A stretch of DNA of 64,000 nucleotides, taken from NCBI RefSeq assembly GCF_000003855.2, contig NW_003101664.1:744878-808877 (forward strand), written 5' to 3'. A program made the position numbers and the translations under genes. The notes below the pieces were generated by a model. That model was not told where the DNA came from. It saw only the letters and a list, made by a program, of their open reading frames with translations, and did no database searches. Shown here one piece after another: positions 42,871 to 53,594 of the stretch. Origin of the DNA: Blastomyces gilchristii SLH14081. Lineage: Eukaryota; Ascomycota; Eurotiomycetes; Onygenales; Ajellomycetaceae. Numbering within the stretch: the stretch's first letter is position 1; every line of letters begins with the position of its first letter.

Positions 42871-45800
42871 AAAAACAACGCGCGTGCGCGCCGCCCCCGA
42901 GGAGGGTGGGGAGAGGGGGGGAAAATTGGTTTTTTTTTTTTTTTTTTTTTCCTTTCTGTTTTGGGGGGTTGATTGTTTTGCCATGTACTCCGTATGTGTT
43001 TGCGACTGTTGCGAGGATTATTTTTTGTTCTCTTTTTCGCGCAGCACAAGCGGGTGCGTGGCAGGGTCTCTCAGCCTTGCTTGGTTGGTCCCCCCATCCA
43101 TCAATCATCCCATCTCTCTCATCCTCGAGGCTCAACATTCGGTGGTTGCTCGTTCACTCGATTTTCCCTCCCATCACACCCCGCGCCTGAAAATAAGGGG
43201 CCCAGTTCTCTGAATGGCTGGGCGGGTGGAAAGGGAAAAAAAAAAAAAGAAAAAAAAAGAAAAAAGAAAACAAAGCAAATTCCAATTCCTTTTCAGTGGA
43301 AGAAAAAGGAACCTCACCTCTTACATTCACAAAATGCGCACTCGCCGCCTCCACCAAAACAAAACAAAAGCACTCGAGTCAGTGTTGCGAACGCGCAACT
43401 TTTTTCGGGACGGGGGATGAGATTTGGTGAGCTTGATATATATTTTTCATTTTCTTATTTTCATTTTTTTTTTTCCTTCCATCTTAAGATAGGTAAGTAG
43501 TAGGGTGCGAAACAAAAGAAAATGATGAGCGAGAACGAAAGAAAAAAGAAAAAGAAAACGAAAGAAAGAAGATGAACAGGGAGGGGGATGTTGAAGAAAA
43601 GTTGACAAAGAAAAAGTTGGGATGCATCATGGGAATTCTCGGTGCATAACAAAATTCCCTTCTTTTTTTTTGGACTTGCAAATGCGATTTTTATTTTTTA
43701 AATTGGAGTCGCATAGACAAACAAAAAAGCATTCCCTTGCTTTTTCTCTCTTTCTTGAATTTTTTTTTTTTTCCCTTTATTTTTTTTTCAAAAGAAGTAC
43801 GGAGTAGTTTACATACACATGGCTAGATAAAAAAAACGGCAATTACCCACAGTTTGTGCTTATTTTTTTTTATTTTATTTATTTGCTTTATCTATTTTTT
43901 TTCTTTAGTATTATTATTGTCTATTATCCATCTCATTTTACTTTCAGGATTTTTATTATTATTATTATTCTTGTTTTTGGTTATGTTCTTGGAAAACTGT
44001 GATTGATTATTATTGATTTCTTCTACGCGTCTTTTTTCTCTTTCTGGGGGCGGCTTCAAAAGGGCCGTGGAGTGGATGGAGTCAACAACCTCTTCGCCCA
44101 GCCAGCTTGTTTTCTAGCTGCGTTCTTCAGTTAGTTTTTTTTATGTATGCAACTTGACGAGCAAAATAGGGTAGTTAATAAATGGAGTGCGTATGCATCA
44201 TGAGCGGTTAAGATCCTACCTCCTGGCTCAAAATCGTCTGTCTCTTCAAGAACTTGCTGCAAACTGCAAAATCTCATTCCATCGTGGATGGAATGTTAAG
44301 AGCATCTCCTTAATTCTCAACCTCGTGCGGCGCCGGAGAGAAGGGGGAGGAGCTATGTGATCTGAATTGGCAATTTTTTCCAACACCCTCCCTCCTCCTC
44401 TGGTTGCGAGCTGCCAAACGTCCGAGACCCAGACCCAGACCCCCGAAGTATGTTTGACATTTTGATAGCCTATTTTCTGAGTTTGTGCACACTGTTTTGA
44501 GCCGTCAGCGGGAACAGTTAGATCTCTCGAGCAGGCTTTTGGTGCATAAATGACACTCACTCCTCTTGCAGATGAACCTGATATCAGGCGTTTAATTCAG
44601 TCAGGTATTGCATGGAACTCGTGGGTTTAATTAAGGCCTCCAGACGGTTCGTCACAAGTAGGCAAATGCTGCTCAGCCTGGATACTCAGCTTCAACAGTT
44701 TGGCTCTCATCTTTACCAAACTCCCACCGTAGCATTGTGGGCGGCAAACGGTCAGGGGATTAATTGCCAAAGGGAGAGGTAGCGACGGTAGGAAGCGCTG
44801 TAAATCCGTATTAACGAAAGGTTCCAGAAGGGGCCTTTGTGGCGCAGCAGCAGGCAGCAAGATCCTCCTGGTAAAACAGTCAGCAAGCAGTGGATCAGAA
44901 AGAGAAGAAGAGGAAGAGGAAGAGGAAGAGGATGAGGATGAGGATGAGGATGAGATTGAAGCAGCCAGATGGATAGATATGATATGTTAGATATCAGACT
45001 TTCTTATATATTCATTATTCCTTCAATCCTCAAATCCTTACCCCTGAATCCTTGGCGCCATCATAAATATTTAGCTAATAATTTATTATTGAGCTTCAGA
45101 ATTAAAAAAATAAGAAGTACTCGCAGAAGAAAGAAAGAATAAAATATATCCCAGTTAGTTATTTTATGCCATTAATTATTCAACTTTTAAATATAAAAGA
45201 ACAATTCTGCTCAAAGGGCAGACAAATACAACAATTCCTTATTTAGCTCTGTTGAAGACTCATTTTCCTTTTCTTTTCTTCTTTGTCTCTTCTTTTTTTT
45301 TTTTTCTTGTTTCTTTTCCCCCAATATTTAAGTTAACTATTATAAGTTACTATTATTTAGTTATTTAGTTAGTTAATCATTAATGCTCCGAAGTGACGTC
45401 GCATTAAATATTTAAATATTTAAATATTTATTATTTATTCCACCTTTCTTCTACAGCTTGCTGGATGTTTATTTCTCTCCTTCGACATTCCTTTTCATCC
45501 GCAGCTATTCTCAACTATTTTATTTCCCTTAGACAACTAACTTATTTAGTCAATTATAATAATTAAAAAAATAATCCATCATCATTGCAGAGTGAGTGAG
45601 TGAGTGAGTGAGTGAGTGAGCCCAGCCCCAGCTGCCATTTCCATTTGTCCTGTTTTTCATTGCTCTCTATCTATCAATTGCTACAGAAAGAAATAAACAA
45701 AATAACAAACAGCCTTGCGGTGTTCCTTCTTTCCTCCCGCCGAGCATTGTCAGGTTGTATTTAATTCTATTGTACTGTACATGACCATATTTATAATTTA

Positions 45801-46297
45801 TAATTTATATATTCTAATCCAACACAACAGTCTACGTTTTGCTACGCAGTAATCTCGAAGAATTACTGTTTGTTTCGCAGTCTTGTTTGTTGTTTGGACC
45901 CCCCCCAAAAAAAAAATTAAAAATTAAAAAATCAACTCTCCGCCTCCTCTCCTCCTCTCCTCCTCTCCTAACTATAACAAAACAAACCATCCGCATCCTT
46001 TTTCACTCCAACACACTCTTTTTAATTCCTTCCTCCTCCGCGAATCCCCCGCATCCAACCGCCTACATTTCCACCATCAACCGCCCTCTGCTCCGGACTG
46101 GCGGGCAATAATAACCCATACCTGCTTGATAGCTCGATCGTTCCCACTTCACCTTTATTAAGTAATAAGTTGTCCTCACGGTTAACTAGTTACCACTTCC
46201 AAGCTCCGATCCGACACCTCCGCAGTACCCGTCTTCGTCGTTTTTACAACAGCTTCAGGCAGGCTATTCGAGGAGGGATCGCCTTTTTCTTACAAAA
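42871..46297. other. 3.4-kb gene-free region between the ATPase and PIS1
   Basis: Low-complexity tracts dominate: a T run at 42,930-42,950, GA-rich stretches at 43,231-43,270 and 43,518-43,570, (GAGGAA/GATGAG)n at 44,904-44,955, a TTTAAATA palindrome array at 45,408-45,432, (GAGT)n at 45,590-45,620, and CT-rich leader sequence from 45,935. GTACGGAGTA motifs occur at 42,985 and 43,798. Open frames of up to 175 codons are homopolymer-derived and were not accepted. Confidence 0.6.
45590..45620. repeat. (GAGT)n microsatellite
   Basis: About seven and a half tandem GAGT units in the PIS1 upstream region. Confidence 0.9.
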
Positions 46298-47529
46298 ATG
46301 AGTATGCGCACGAGAAGGCAAAAGGCCGCTGCAGCAGCAGCAGGCGCAGGTTTAGCGCCACCGTCACCTCATGATGAGATAGAGGATTCCATGCCCACCG
46401 TCAATGGTTCTGTGCACAAGAGCAACAGTACACCCCCCCCCCATTCCACCTCGTCCTCTACCTCCTCCACCTCCAAGCGGAGACGATCCCGCTCCCCCGC
46501 CGTGGTAGCGGAACAGAGAGAGAATATATTCCTTTTCTATCCTAATATAATCGGTGGGTTTTAACTCTGCTTTTTCCTTGTTATGTCTTGTAACGCTCTA
46601 ACGCCCTCAAATGCTAACCCGCGTCCCGTCCTATCCTCTGTCTTGACCCCAGGCTACTTCCGTGTTTTCCTCGCAATCGCTTCCCTCTACTATATGCCCC
46701 TGCACCCGCGAACTTGCTCTCTCCTCTACAGCGTATCGTGTCTCCTGGACGCCCTTGACGGCGTCGCAGCCCGCCACTTCAACCAATCCACCACCTTCGG
46801 TGCAGTTCTGGATATGGTGACGGATCGATGCACTACAGCTTGCCTGCTGGTGTTCCTGAGCTCTGCATGGCCACGGTGGGCGATTATGTTCCAGGGCCTG
46901 ATCAGCCTCGATCTCGCAAGCCACTACATGCATATGTATGCAACGTTGACAATGGGTGGTTCGGGTCAGAGCCACAAAAAAGTCGATTCGAGCAGGAGTT
47001 GGATCCTGTACCAGTACTATAATAGCAGGGTGAGAACTATACACTCCAACAACAACAAACAATCTTATTATCCATCATCCATCCCATTTAACTAATGCTT
47101 TATGTACGCCCCACAAAACAGACCGTCCTCTTCATCTTCTGCCTCTTTAACGAACTCTTCTTCATCGGCCTCTACCTCCTCTCCTTCTCCTCGCCTACCC
47201 TATCCCCTTCCCTACTGCAACCCATTGGCGGCGAAGGAGGACTAGGAGTAGGGTGCGGCACCGCCTCCGCGCAACCAGGTTCTCCAGCACTCGCTCCACT
47301 ATCCAGCCTCTTCTCCAGCCCCTGGAGCGCCGGCGCCCTCGAGCTTGCCCGCGCGAACAAGATGGACAGCTTCTGGCCATGGGTCATCACGGGTATTTCG
47401 GCGCCGATCATGGCGGGGAAACAGTTCATCAATGTTGTGCAGATGGTTAAGGCTAGCCGGTGGTTGGCAGAGGGGGATTTAATGAGGAGGAGGCAGCAGG
47501 GATTGTCGTCCGGAGCTAAGAAGCGGTGA
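46298..47529 (+). CDS. PIS1: CDP-diacylglycerol-inositol 3-phosphatidyltransferase (PI synthase)
   Basis: Makes phosphatidylinositol from CDP-diacylglycerol and myo-inositol in the ER membrane. Three exons, 46298-46553, 46653-47029 and 47122-47529, give 346 aa. The CDP-alcohol phosphotransferase signature is complete: DALDGVAARHFNQ, then GAVLDMVTDR, matching D-G-x2-A-R-x9-G-x3-D-x3-D with the expected Asp residues. Membrane segments follow (VLFIFCLFNELFFIGLYLL and FWPWVITGISAPIMAGKQFIN). Yeast Pis1 is 220 aa; the extra length is an N-terminal low-complexity extension of about 75 residues (Ala, Ser, Thr, Pro and a basic KRRRSRS stretch) and a Gly/Pro/Ser loop of about 45 residues in the last exon. 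ENIFLFYPNIIGYFR is the conserved true start of the domain. Confidence 0.95.
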
Positions 47530-48782
47530 TGATAAAAAGTGGTTATGTTTTATGTTGCTGCTTTTCATCAATCGAATGGAATCGAACTTGGGCTTGTCGA
47601 TTACGTTTTGGAATGGATGGGAAACACTCCTTTGTTTTGGTTCCCGCTCTGACCTTACGCGATACCCACACCGGAGAGAGTATGAGTGTGGGCTGCCAGT
47701 CTGGTTTCCCTTTCGTTCGGTCTGTATATTTTCTCTTTCTTGTTTTCTTTATTTTATATTTTATTGCCCTTGTATGGTCTTGTTTCTATTTCCATTAACC
47801 ATTTGCCCCAATGGGAGTACATTTTCTGGGTAGGGTTGGGGGACCTATATGCAAAATTGAGGAGGGAAACAAACGATGAACAACAGGTTGGCTTGACATG
47901 AGCGGATATGTGGTCCTTCTATTTCTTCTTTTTTTAATTCCTTTTTCGCATTCTTCCCATTCATTGGCTTCTTGCTTGTCTTCTTGCCTTCTCCCTCTTT
48001 GTATTTCTTAATATCTCATTCTTTTGCAAGCAGCGATTCGATTACTCATTCGCTTTACTTATGTATTCATTTTCTGTCGAGATCCACCTCATTCTTTTTA
48101 GTTCATTTATTATTATTATTATTACTCTTCTACTTTTCTCTTCTTCTTGTATTCTGATTTCTTGACCTTGACTCCTTTTTTACTATTATTTCTAATTATT
48201 ATCATTACGTTTAAAATTTCTATTTATTTCGTATCTTCTCTAGCATTGTTGTTTTTCAGCATGTTTGACCGAGTTCTCTTTCAGTTCTCTTCTCAGTTTC
48301 TTCTTTTCCTTACCATTTCTCTTTAATATTTTTCTTATATTGTCTTTCTATTGTTCAATTTTTTTTTTCTTCCTTGTAGGTTTTGTCAAGGTGTAAAAAG
48401 AAAGCTTTATAACTCTGCTGATTTTTTACTTTTTGCTTTCTTTTATATGTTAAATTCAATCGCCGTGTTATTTCTTCTTAGGTCAATCTTACTTCACAGT
48501 TAGCCTTCATATCATAATCATGAGCAAGCCTGTGTCTCCCTGGTTCAAAGTTGTTCTCGGAATCGAATTTATCCATTATAGGTAGTTCTGAGCTCCCTCA
48601 CATGATCTGGCGTCAGGCACCCCTTTCCTAGATAATTTACACGCGCGCCAATCCTCCGCAACCAAAACAACATTTTCCGTCCCCGCAGCTCGAGAAAAGA
48701 GAAGGGGGATGTTCCTTCGGAATGCACAAAAATTTAACTTCCACATGAAGCCGCAATCCGTGTCTAACAATCTTTATCTCTA
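47530..48782. other. Intergenic, T/CT-rich, no gene seen
   Basis: From about 47,700 to 48,480 the sequence is strongly T-rich with TTC/TTA runs, typical of a 3' region followed by a pyrimidine-rich fungal promoter. No domain or RNA gene was recognised. Confidence 0.55.
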
Positions 48783-50299
48783 ATGCCCCGCCACGGCCTT
48801 CGACGGGGCGCCCGCGACCACTCCGCTTTCCCGAGCGAAGACGGAGCGTCTGCCTCAACCCCCGCGAATGACCGACGACCACACCACCGCCATCCCAACT
48901 TCGAGGATCCAGTTCGCGGGGCGGCCCGGAGCCCGCGCGCGGAAACTTTTCCTGCGCATAATGCGCATGCTCGTGTGCGCAATTTGTCCATTGCTGGTGA
49001 CGCTGACCTTGTAGATGCGGAGGATGAGTTAGAGGAGAGCGGGGAGGGGTTTAGTGATAATGAAGATGATGATATCGATGTTGACATTGAGGATGAAGGT
49101 GATGAGGGTGATGAAGGGGATGAAGGGGATGAAGGTGATGAAGGTGATGAGGATGAGGAGGATGAGGAGGAGTTGGGAGATGAGGAGGGTGAGGAAGAGA
49201 TGGAGGGGCAGGAGGGGCAGGAGGAGGATGAGGAGGATTATGACGGTAAATATATATATATTTTCTTAGACATTAGTTATTTATTCCGTTGAGTTTACAA
49301 AACAAAACAAAGCCCTTTCTAACAGACTTCGCAGAAAAGCACACTTCAGCCCCCATCCCCGCGAACCTACGCGAAATCTCCTCCCTAGCTTCCTGGACAG
49401 TATCAACGCATAAACCAGGCTGCGGCATCGCAGCCCTCCGCCACCCGTCCCCCTCACAATTCTGGCAATCCGACGGGCCCCAACCGCACACCCTCACCTT
49501 ACACTTTTTCAAACGCGTCGCCATCGTCCGCATCCGCGTATACCTTGACTTCGAACTCGATGAGAGCTACACACCTACCAAGATGATATTTCTGGCTGGC
49601 ATGGGCGGAAACGATCTTGTGGAGTTTGCGACGTGGCAGGGGGAGGCGCCTGCGGGGTGGGTGGATATTGATTTACAAGGGGTGGGAGGACGGCATGAGA
49701 AGACGGGGCGGCGGAAGAGTGGGAGCCATCAGCGGAGAGGTAATGGGACTGGTGGGAATTTTTATGGAGTGAGAGGGGGAGCGAGAGCGGCGGGGTACGC
49801 GGGCCTGGGATTGGCGAATTTTAGGCAAAGACATGAGACTCATGGTGACGATGGAATAATCGATCATGGCACAGATGGCAACAAGCGCGGGAGTAGGAGT
49901 TATGAAGACGACGACGACGACGACGAGGAGGAGGAGGAGGATGCTGATGATGACGATGTCACCGACACGGACCCATCATCCGGTAACGTCCTCAAAGCCA
50001 TGGTAATCCAAGTCCGCATCAGCGAGAACCACCAAAACGGCAAAGACACGCACGTGCGCGGCTTCCAGGTGTTTGCGCGTGATGATCGCCGCCTTTCCCG
50101 GCCACGCCGCGAGAGCGGCCGTAAGTCTCTAAGGCCCCACGGCGCAACCGGTAGCGGTGCGGTTGCTGATGCTGCGAGGAAAGTTAGGGCTGGTTCGTCT
50201 GTAACGGCGGATCAAGGGGGAGCCGCTGCGAATGACGAAGAGGTGTTTGGCCCGGCGTTTGATGAGGATGGTTGGATGGGTGAGATGGAGATTCGGTAG
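48783..50299 (+). CDS. APC10: Anaphase-promoting complex subunit 10 (DOC1)
   Basis: Substrate-recognition and processivity subunit of the APC/C ubiquitin ligase, which drives cell-cycle exit. Two exons, 48783-49245 and 49326-50299, encode 478 aa. The DOC domain begins at about residue 160 (LREISSLASWTVSTHKPG, then QFWQSDGPQPHTLTLHF, VRIRVYLDFELDESYTPTK and WVDIDL) and resumes near 395 (MVIQVRISENHQNGKDTHVR-GFQVFA). Between these halves lies an insertion of about 120 residues rich in Gly/Arg and then in Asp/Glu. The N-terminal 155 residues include a repeated Gly-Asp-Glu acidic tract. The last two residues are Ile-Arg, the IR tail that docks Apc10 to Cdc27. Yeast Doc1 is about 250 aa, so the family core is heavily decorated here. 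Confidence 0.9.
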
Positions 50300-50816
50300 G
50301 AGGGGGTTGTGTGTCAACGCGCATGAATGTGCGTGTACATCTATTAATTGTATTCCCCGTTCCTGTTTGTTTCTATGCATTGCTTGGCGAATTGGGGAGG
50401 GTGGAACTATACGTAAATTGGAGTTTTACAGGTTTGGTCGAGGGTGGTTTAGGCGCATTGATCATTTGCTTTTTCTTTTCATGTTTCATTCATCCTCAGC
50501 TATGAATACCCTCGAAGCAGTCAATGGTTTCGCTTTGTTTTTAAAAACTCTCTCATTTGTAGACTTGGACGAAAAAAGGGCCCATCCATAAGAAAATAAT
50601 GATAAATATTACTTCTTCTAGTTCATGATAGTTCCGATCTTGTATTAGGTTACTTTGAATGCTACCCTTTTTCATTATGCTCTATTTTGTATTTACACAT
50701 GCGCCAAATGACCCTGTTCATGAGGGAAAGAAAAAAACCTGTGCCCGAAACCAAAATACCAATTTTCCCAGTCGTTGTTCCCCTAGTACTTGCTTGCTCT
50801 AAAGTAAAAATTACCC
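50300..50816. other. Intergenic between convergent APC10 and LEU2
   Basis: Shared 3' region with T-rich sequence. No gene seen. Confidence 0.5.
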
Positions 50817-52290
50817 TTACAAAATCTTCTCCAACTCCGCAGCAACCGCATCGCCGACCTCCTGCGTCGTTGCTTTCCCTCCAATATCACCCGTCCGCAC
50901 ACCAGCCTCAATGACGTTCCTCACAGCGGTCTCGATAGCCTTGGCTTCCGCAGGCCGGTTGAGAGAGTATTGCAACATCATTGCCATGGAGAGGATGGCA
51001 GCGACGGGATTCACGATGCCCTTGCCAGCGATATCCGGCGCGGAGCCGTGGATGGGTTCATAGATGCCATTAACCTTGCTCTTCCCATCGGGGATCCCGC
51101 TCAGACTCGCGCTGGGCAACAGGCCCAGCGAGCCGGGGATGACGCTCGCTTCGTCGGAGATGATGTCGCCGAACAGATTGCTCGTGACGATGATGCCGTT
51201 CAGCTTTCGCGGGTCTTTCACCATCAACATCGCCGCGCTGTCGATCAGATGGTGCCCGTACTTCACCGTCGGGAACTCCTTGTCCATAATCTCCGTGACG
51301 ACTTTGCGCCACAGTCTGCTCGTCGCGAGCACGTTGGCTTTATCCAAGCTCCACACGGGCAGCGGCGGGTCGTGCTGCAGTGCCAAGTGGCCCGCGAGAC
51401 GGACGATGCGCTCGATTTCCGTGCGCGAATACGGTTCTGTATCAAGCGCGTAGCCGTCACCGTTGTCCTCGCGGCGTTCGCCAAAGTAGATACCGCCCGT
51501 CAGCTCACGGATGATGTTGAAGTCGACGTTGCGGCAGACTTCTGCTTTTAAGGGGGAGATATCGACGAGGGAAGGGGCGGCAAAGTTGCAGGGTCGCAGG
51601 TTGCCGAAGGTGCCCATTTCTTTGCGGAGGCGGAGGATTCCTTGTTCAGGGCGGACGGCGCCGGTGCCCCATTTCTGGATTTAAGTGGGTTAGCGTTTTG
51701 TCGTTTTCTTTATATTTAACATGCGAAGATGGTATTTTGGAATTGTGTGCGGCGTACTGGTCCTCCCACTGCGCCTAGAATAACTGCATCTGCAGCTTTG
51801 GCGGCATTTAGGGCCTCGTCGGTGAGGGCTATCCCGGCTACGTCAATGGCGGCCTATATGCCAATATGAAAAAGATTTAATTAGCTCTTTGTTGAAGATA
51901 CAGTCTAGGAGAAGGGCCATACTGACCCCTCCAAGTAAATGGTCCTGGAAATTGAACTCAATGTCGGCTCTCTTCTTCTCAACGACGCGGAGAACCTATA
52001 ACAGTATACATATATTAGGATATGTGTAAAGTATTTTAAATAGCCTTCGTCACTGGAGACATGTTCCTAAACTAAGCATCGGTTCTCGTAACCTATTGAG
52101 GGAACTATTTAAAAAAAAAGAGCATGTGCTTCCGAACGGACCTTGATAGCTTCCGCGGTCACCTAGAAACCAAATCATTAGCAACTGCACAGTACATTTC
52201 CTTATATAATGAGGAGCTCAAGGGGTCAATTCCACCTACCTCCGGACCACAATAGTCGCCGGCAAAGACGACAATGTTGTATTTCCCCAT
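50817..52290 (-). CDS. LEU2: 3-isopropylmalate dehydrogenase (leucine synthesis)
   Basis: Oxidises and decarboxylates 3-isopropylmalate with NAD+ to 2-oxoisocaproate, the third committed step to leucine. Five exons, 52290-52240, 52162-52142, 51995-51927, 51853-51758 and 51674-50817, all keep the frame and give 364 aa, the normal length. Motifs: [17 protein letters not shown] at the start, [22 protein letters not shown] (substrate-binding arginines), [11 protein letters not shown], the catalytic [10 protein letters not shown] region, [19 protein letters not shown] (metal-binding aspartates) and [19 protein letters not shown] (NAD binding). The second exon is only 21 nt (VTAEAIK) and its donor is the unusual GTCCGT, but it supplies residues the fold needs. 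Confidence 0.97.
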
Positions 52291-53594
52291 TGTGAACGGT
52301 GTAAATACCTCTGGGGCGGTTGAAGGGCGCTAGGGAGAACCTGGAAGAGGAATTGGCAGCTAGAACAATCGGAATAAGCGCGCTTCGGGAAAGCAATTGA
52401 TCAATTGAGAAGAAGAAGATATCAAGCAAGGAGTAAGGAGCAGTGACAGTGCGGGATAATGAAGCTGGGAGGAAAACAAAGGCACCGGCCCGATAGGTGC
52501 AGCAGAGCCGCCCCTTCAAGTGACCCCGCGCTCCGACATCGGGATGTCCCGTGACATTGATGCAATGCTACAATACTCCGTACCTATAGATTGAATAGCT
52601 GCAAATAATTTACAACAGGAACTGAACTATAGTTACGGCTGATGGTCATCGGGTTTGAATATTGTGCAGGAGAGAATTTATTATGATTGAAATAACAAAT
52701 GTGGATATCCATCACCATTCCTACATGCTTAATGTCTCCCGTCACTTACAATCAGCAAAGAGGGACTTCAGGAACTAGATCCACCAAACTTCCTTGCGGT
52801 GGGATTCTGATAGTAATGGGCCAAGCGTCACGTTCATACTATCAATTGATGGATATTGCTGGCCTTCAGTTGGTTCAGTTCCGTAGCCTCATGCTGAAGG
52901 ATTTCAGGCGCGCTATTCAGCTCCGCGTCTACATGGTCTACCTACCACCTCTACCAACAACAATCGTTCAGCTGTAAGGATTCTTATCCGATGCTCATTG
53001 TGATGTTGGGAGTGAAATCAAAAACAGGACGTCTGTCTCCCTTCCACGTTACTGGGAGAGAAGAGAATAACTCGTGAATCGGCAAGTGGGTTACACCCGG
53101 CGCACGAGACGTGATGCAAAGGGGGGTTTATGCTGGCTGTTTAGGGGCTGGGTTGTGGGGTAGGGGGATCAAGATATGGGAACTTACGTAGTAAGTCGAT
53201 GTCTAAGGATAAGAATGAAAGGACCAGTGGAAAGGGAGTTAGCTAATGGACGTGATCTCAATTATATAACTAACTGGTCTAGTTATTTTGAATATTATTA
53301 TCAATTATTTACTTACTAATTATAACCCTTTTTATGCTCGTGGGGTACCTGTAACATGGATATCAATTGACCTGTCTTATGACGCCTAGACAAAGAAATT
53401 TAAAAAATAAAAATAAAAATAAAAAAAAATAAAAAATAAAAAATAAAAAAGGAGAAAATCGCTAAACAAGAGCCACAAGATGGACGGCATAAGACGACAT
53501 ATTAAACGTAGAACACATTAAGACCTTAACTCCAATTCCTCACCTAGCACCTCTCTCGATGATATGCACCGACTACATCCAATGCCAAACGATC
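52291..53594. other. Intergenic, LEU2 promoter and PP2C 3' region
   Basis: Contains the LEU2 leader, one TACTCCGTAC motif at 52,574-52,583 and an (AAAAAT)-type low-complexity tract at 53,401-53,450. A 92-codon frame at 52,699-52,977 shows no family features and is not called. Confidence 0.5.

Noticed and set aside
42973..43500. 175-codon frame after the ATPase
   Set aside because: Runs through poly-T and GA-rich tracts and encodes Lys runs; no domain.
50970..51551. 193-codon frame opposite LEU2
   Set aside because: Shadow of the LEU2 last exon, which has all enzyme motifs.
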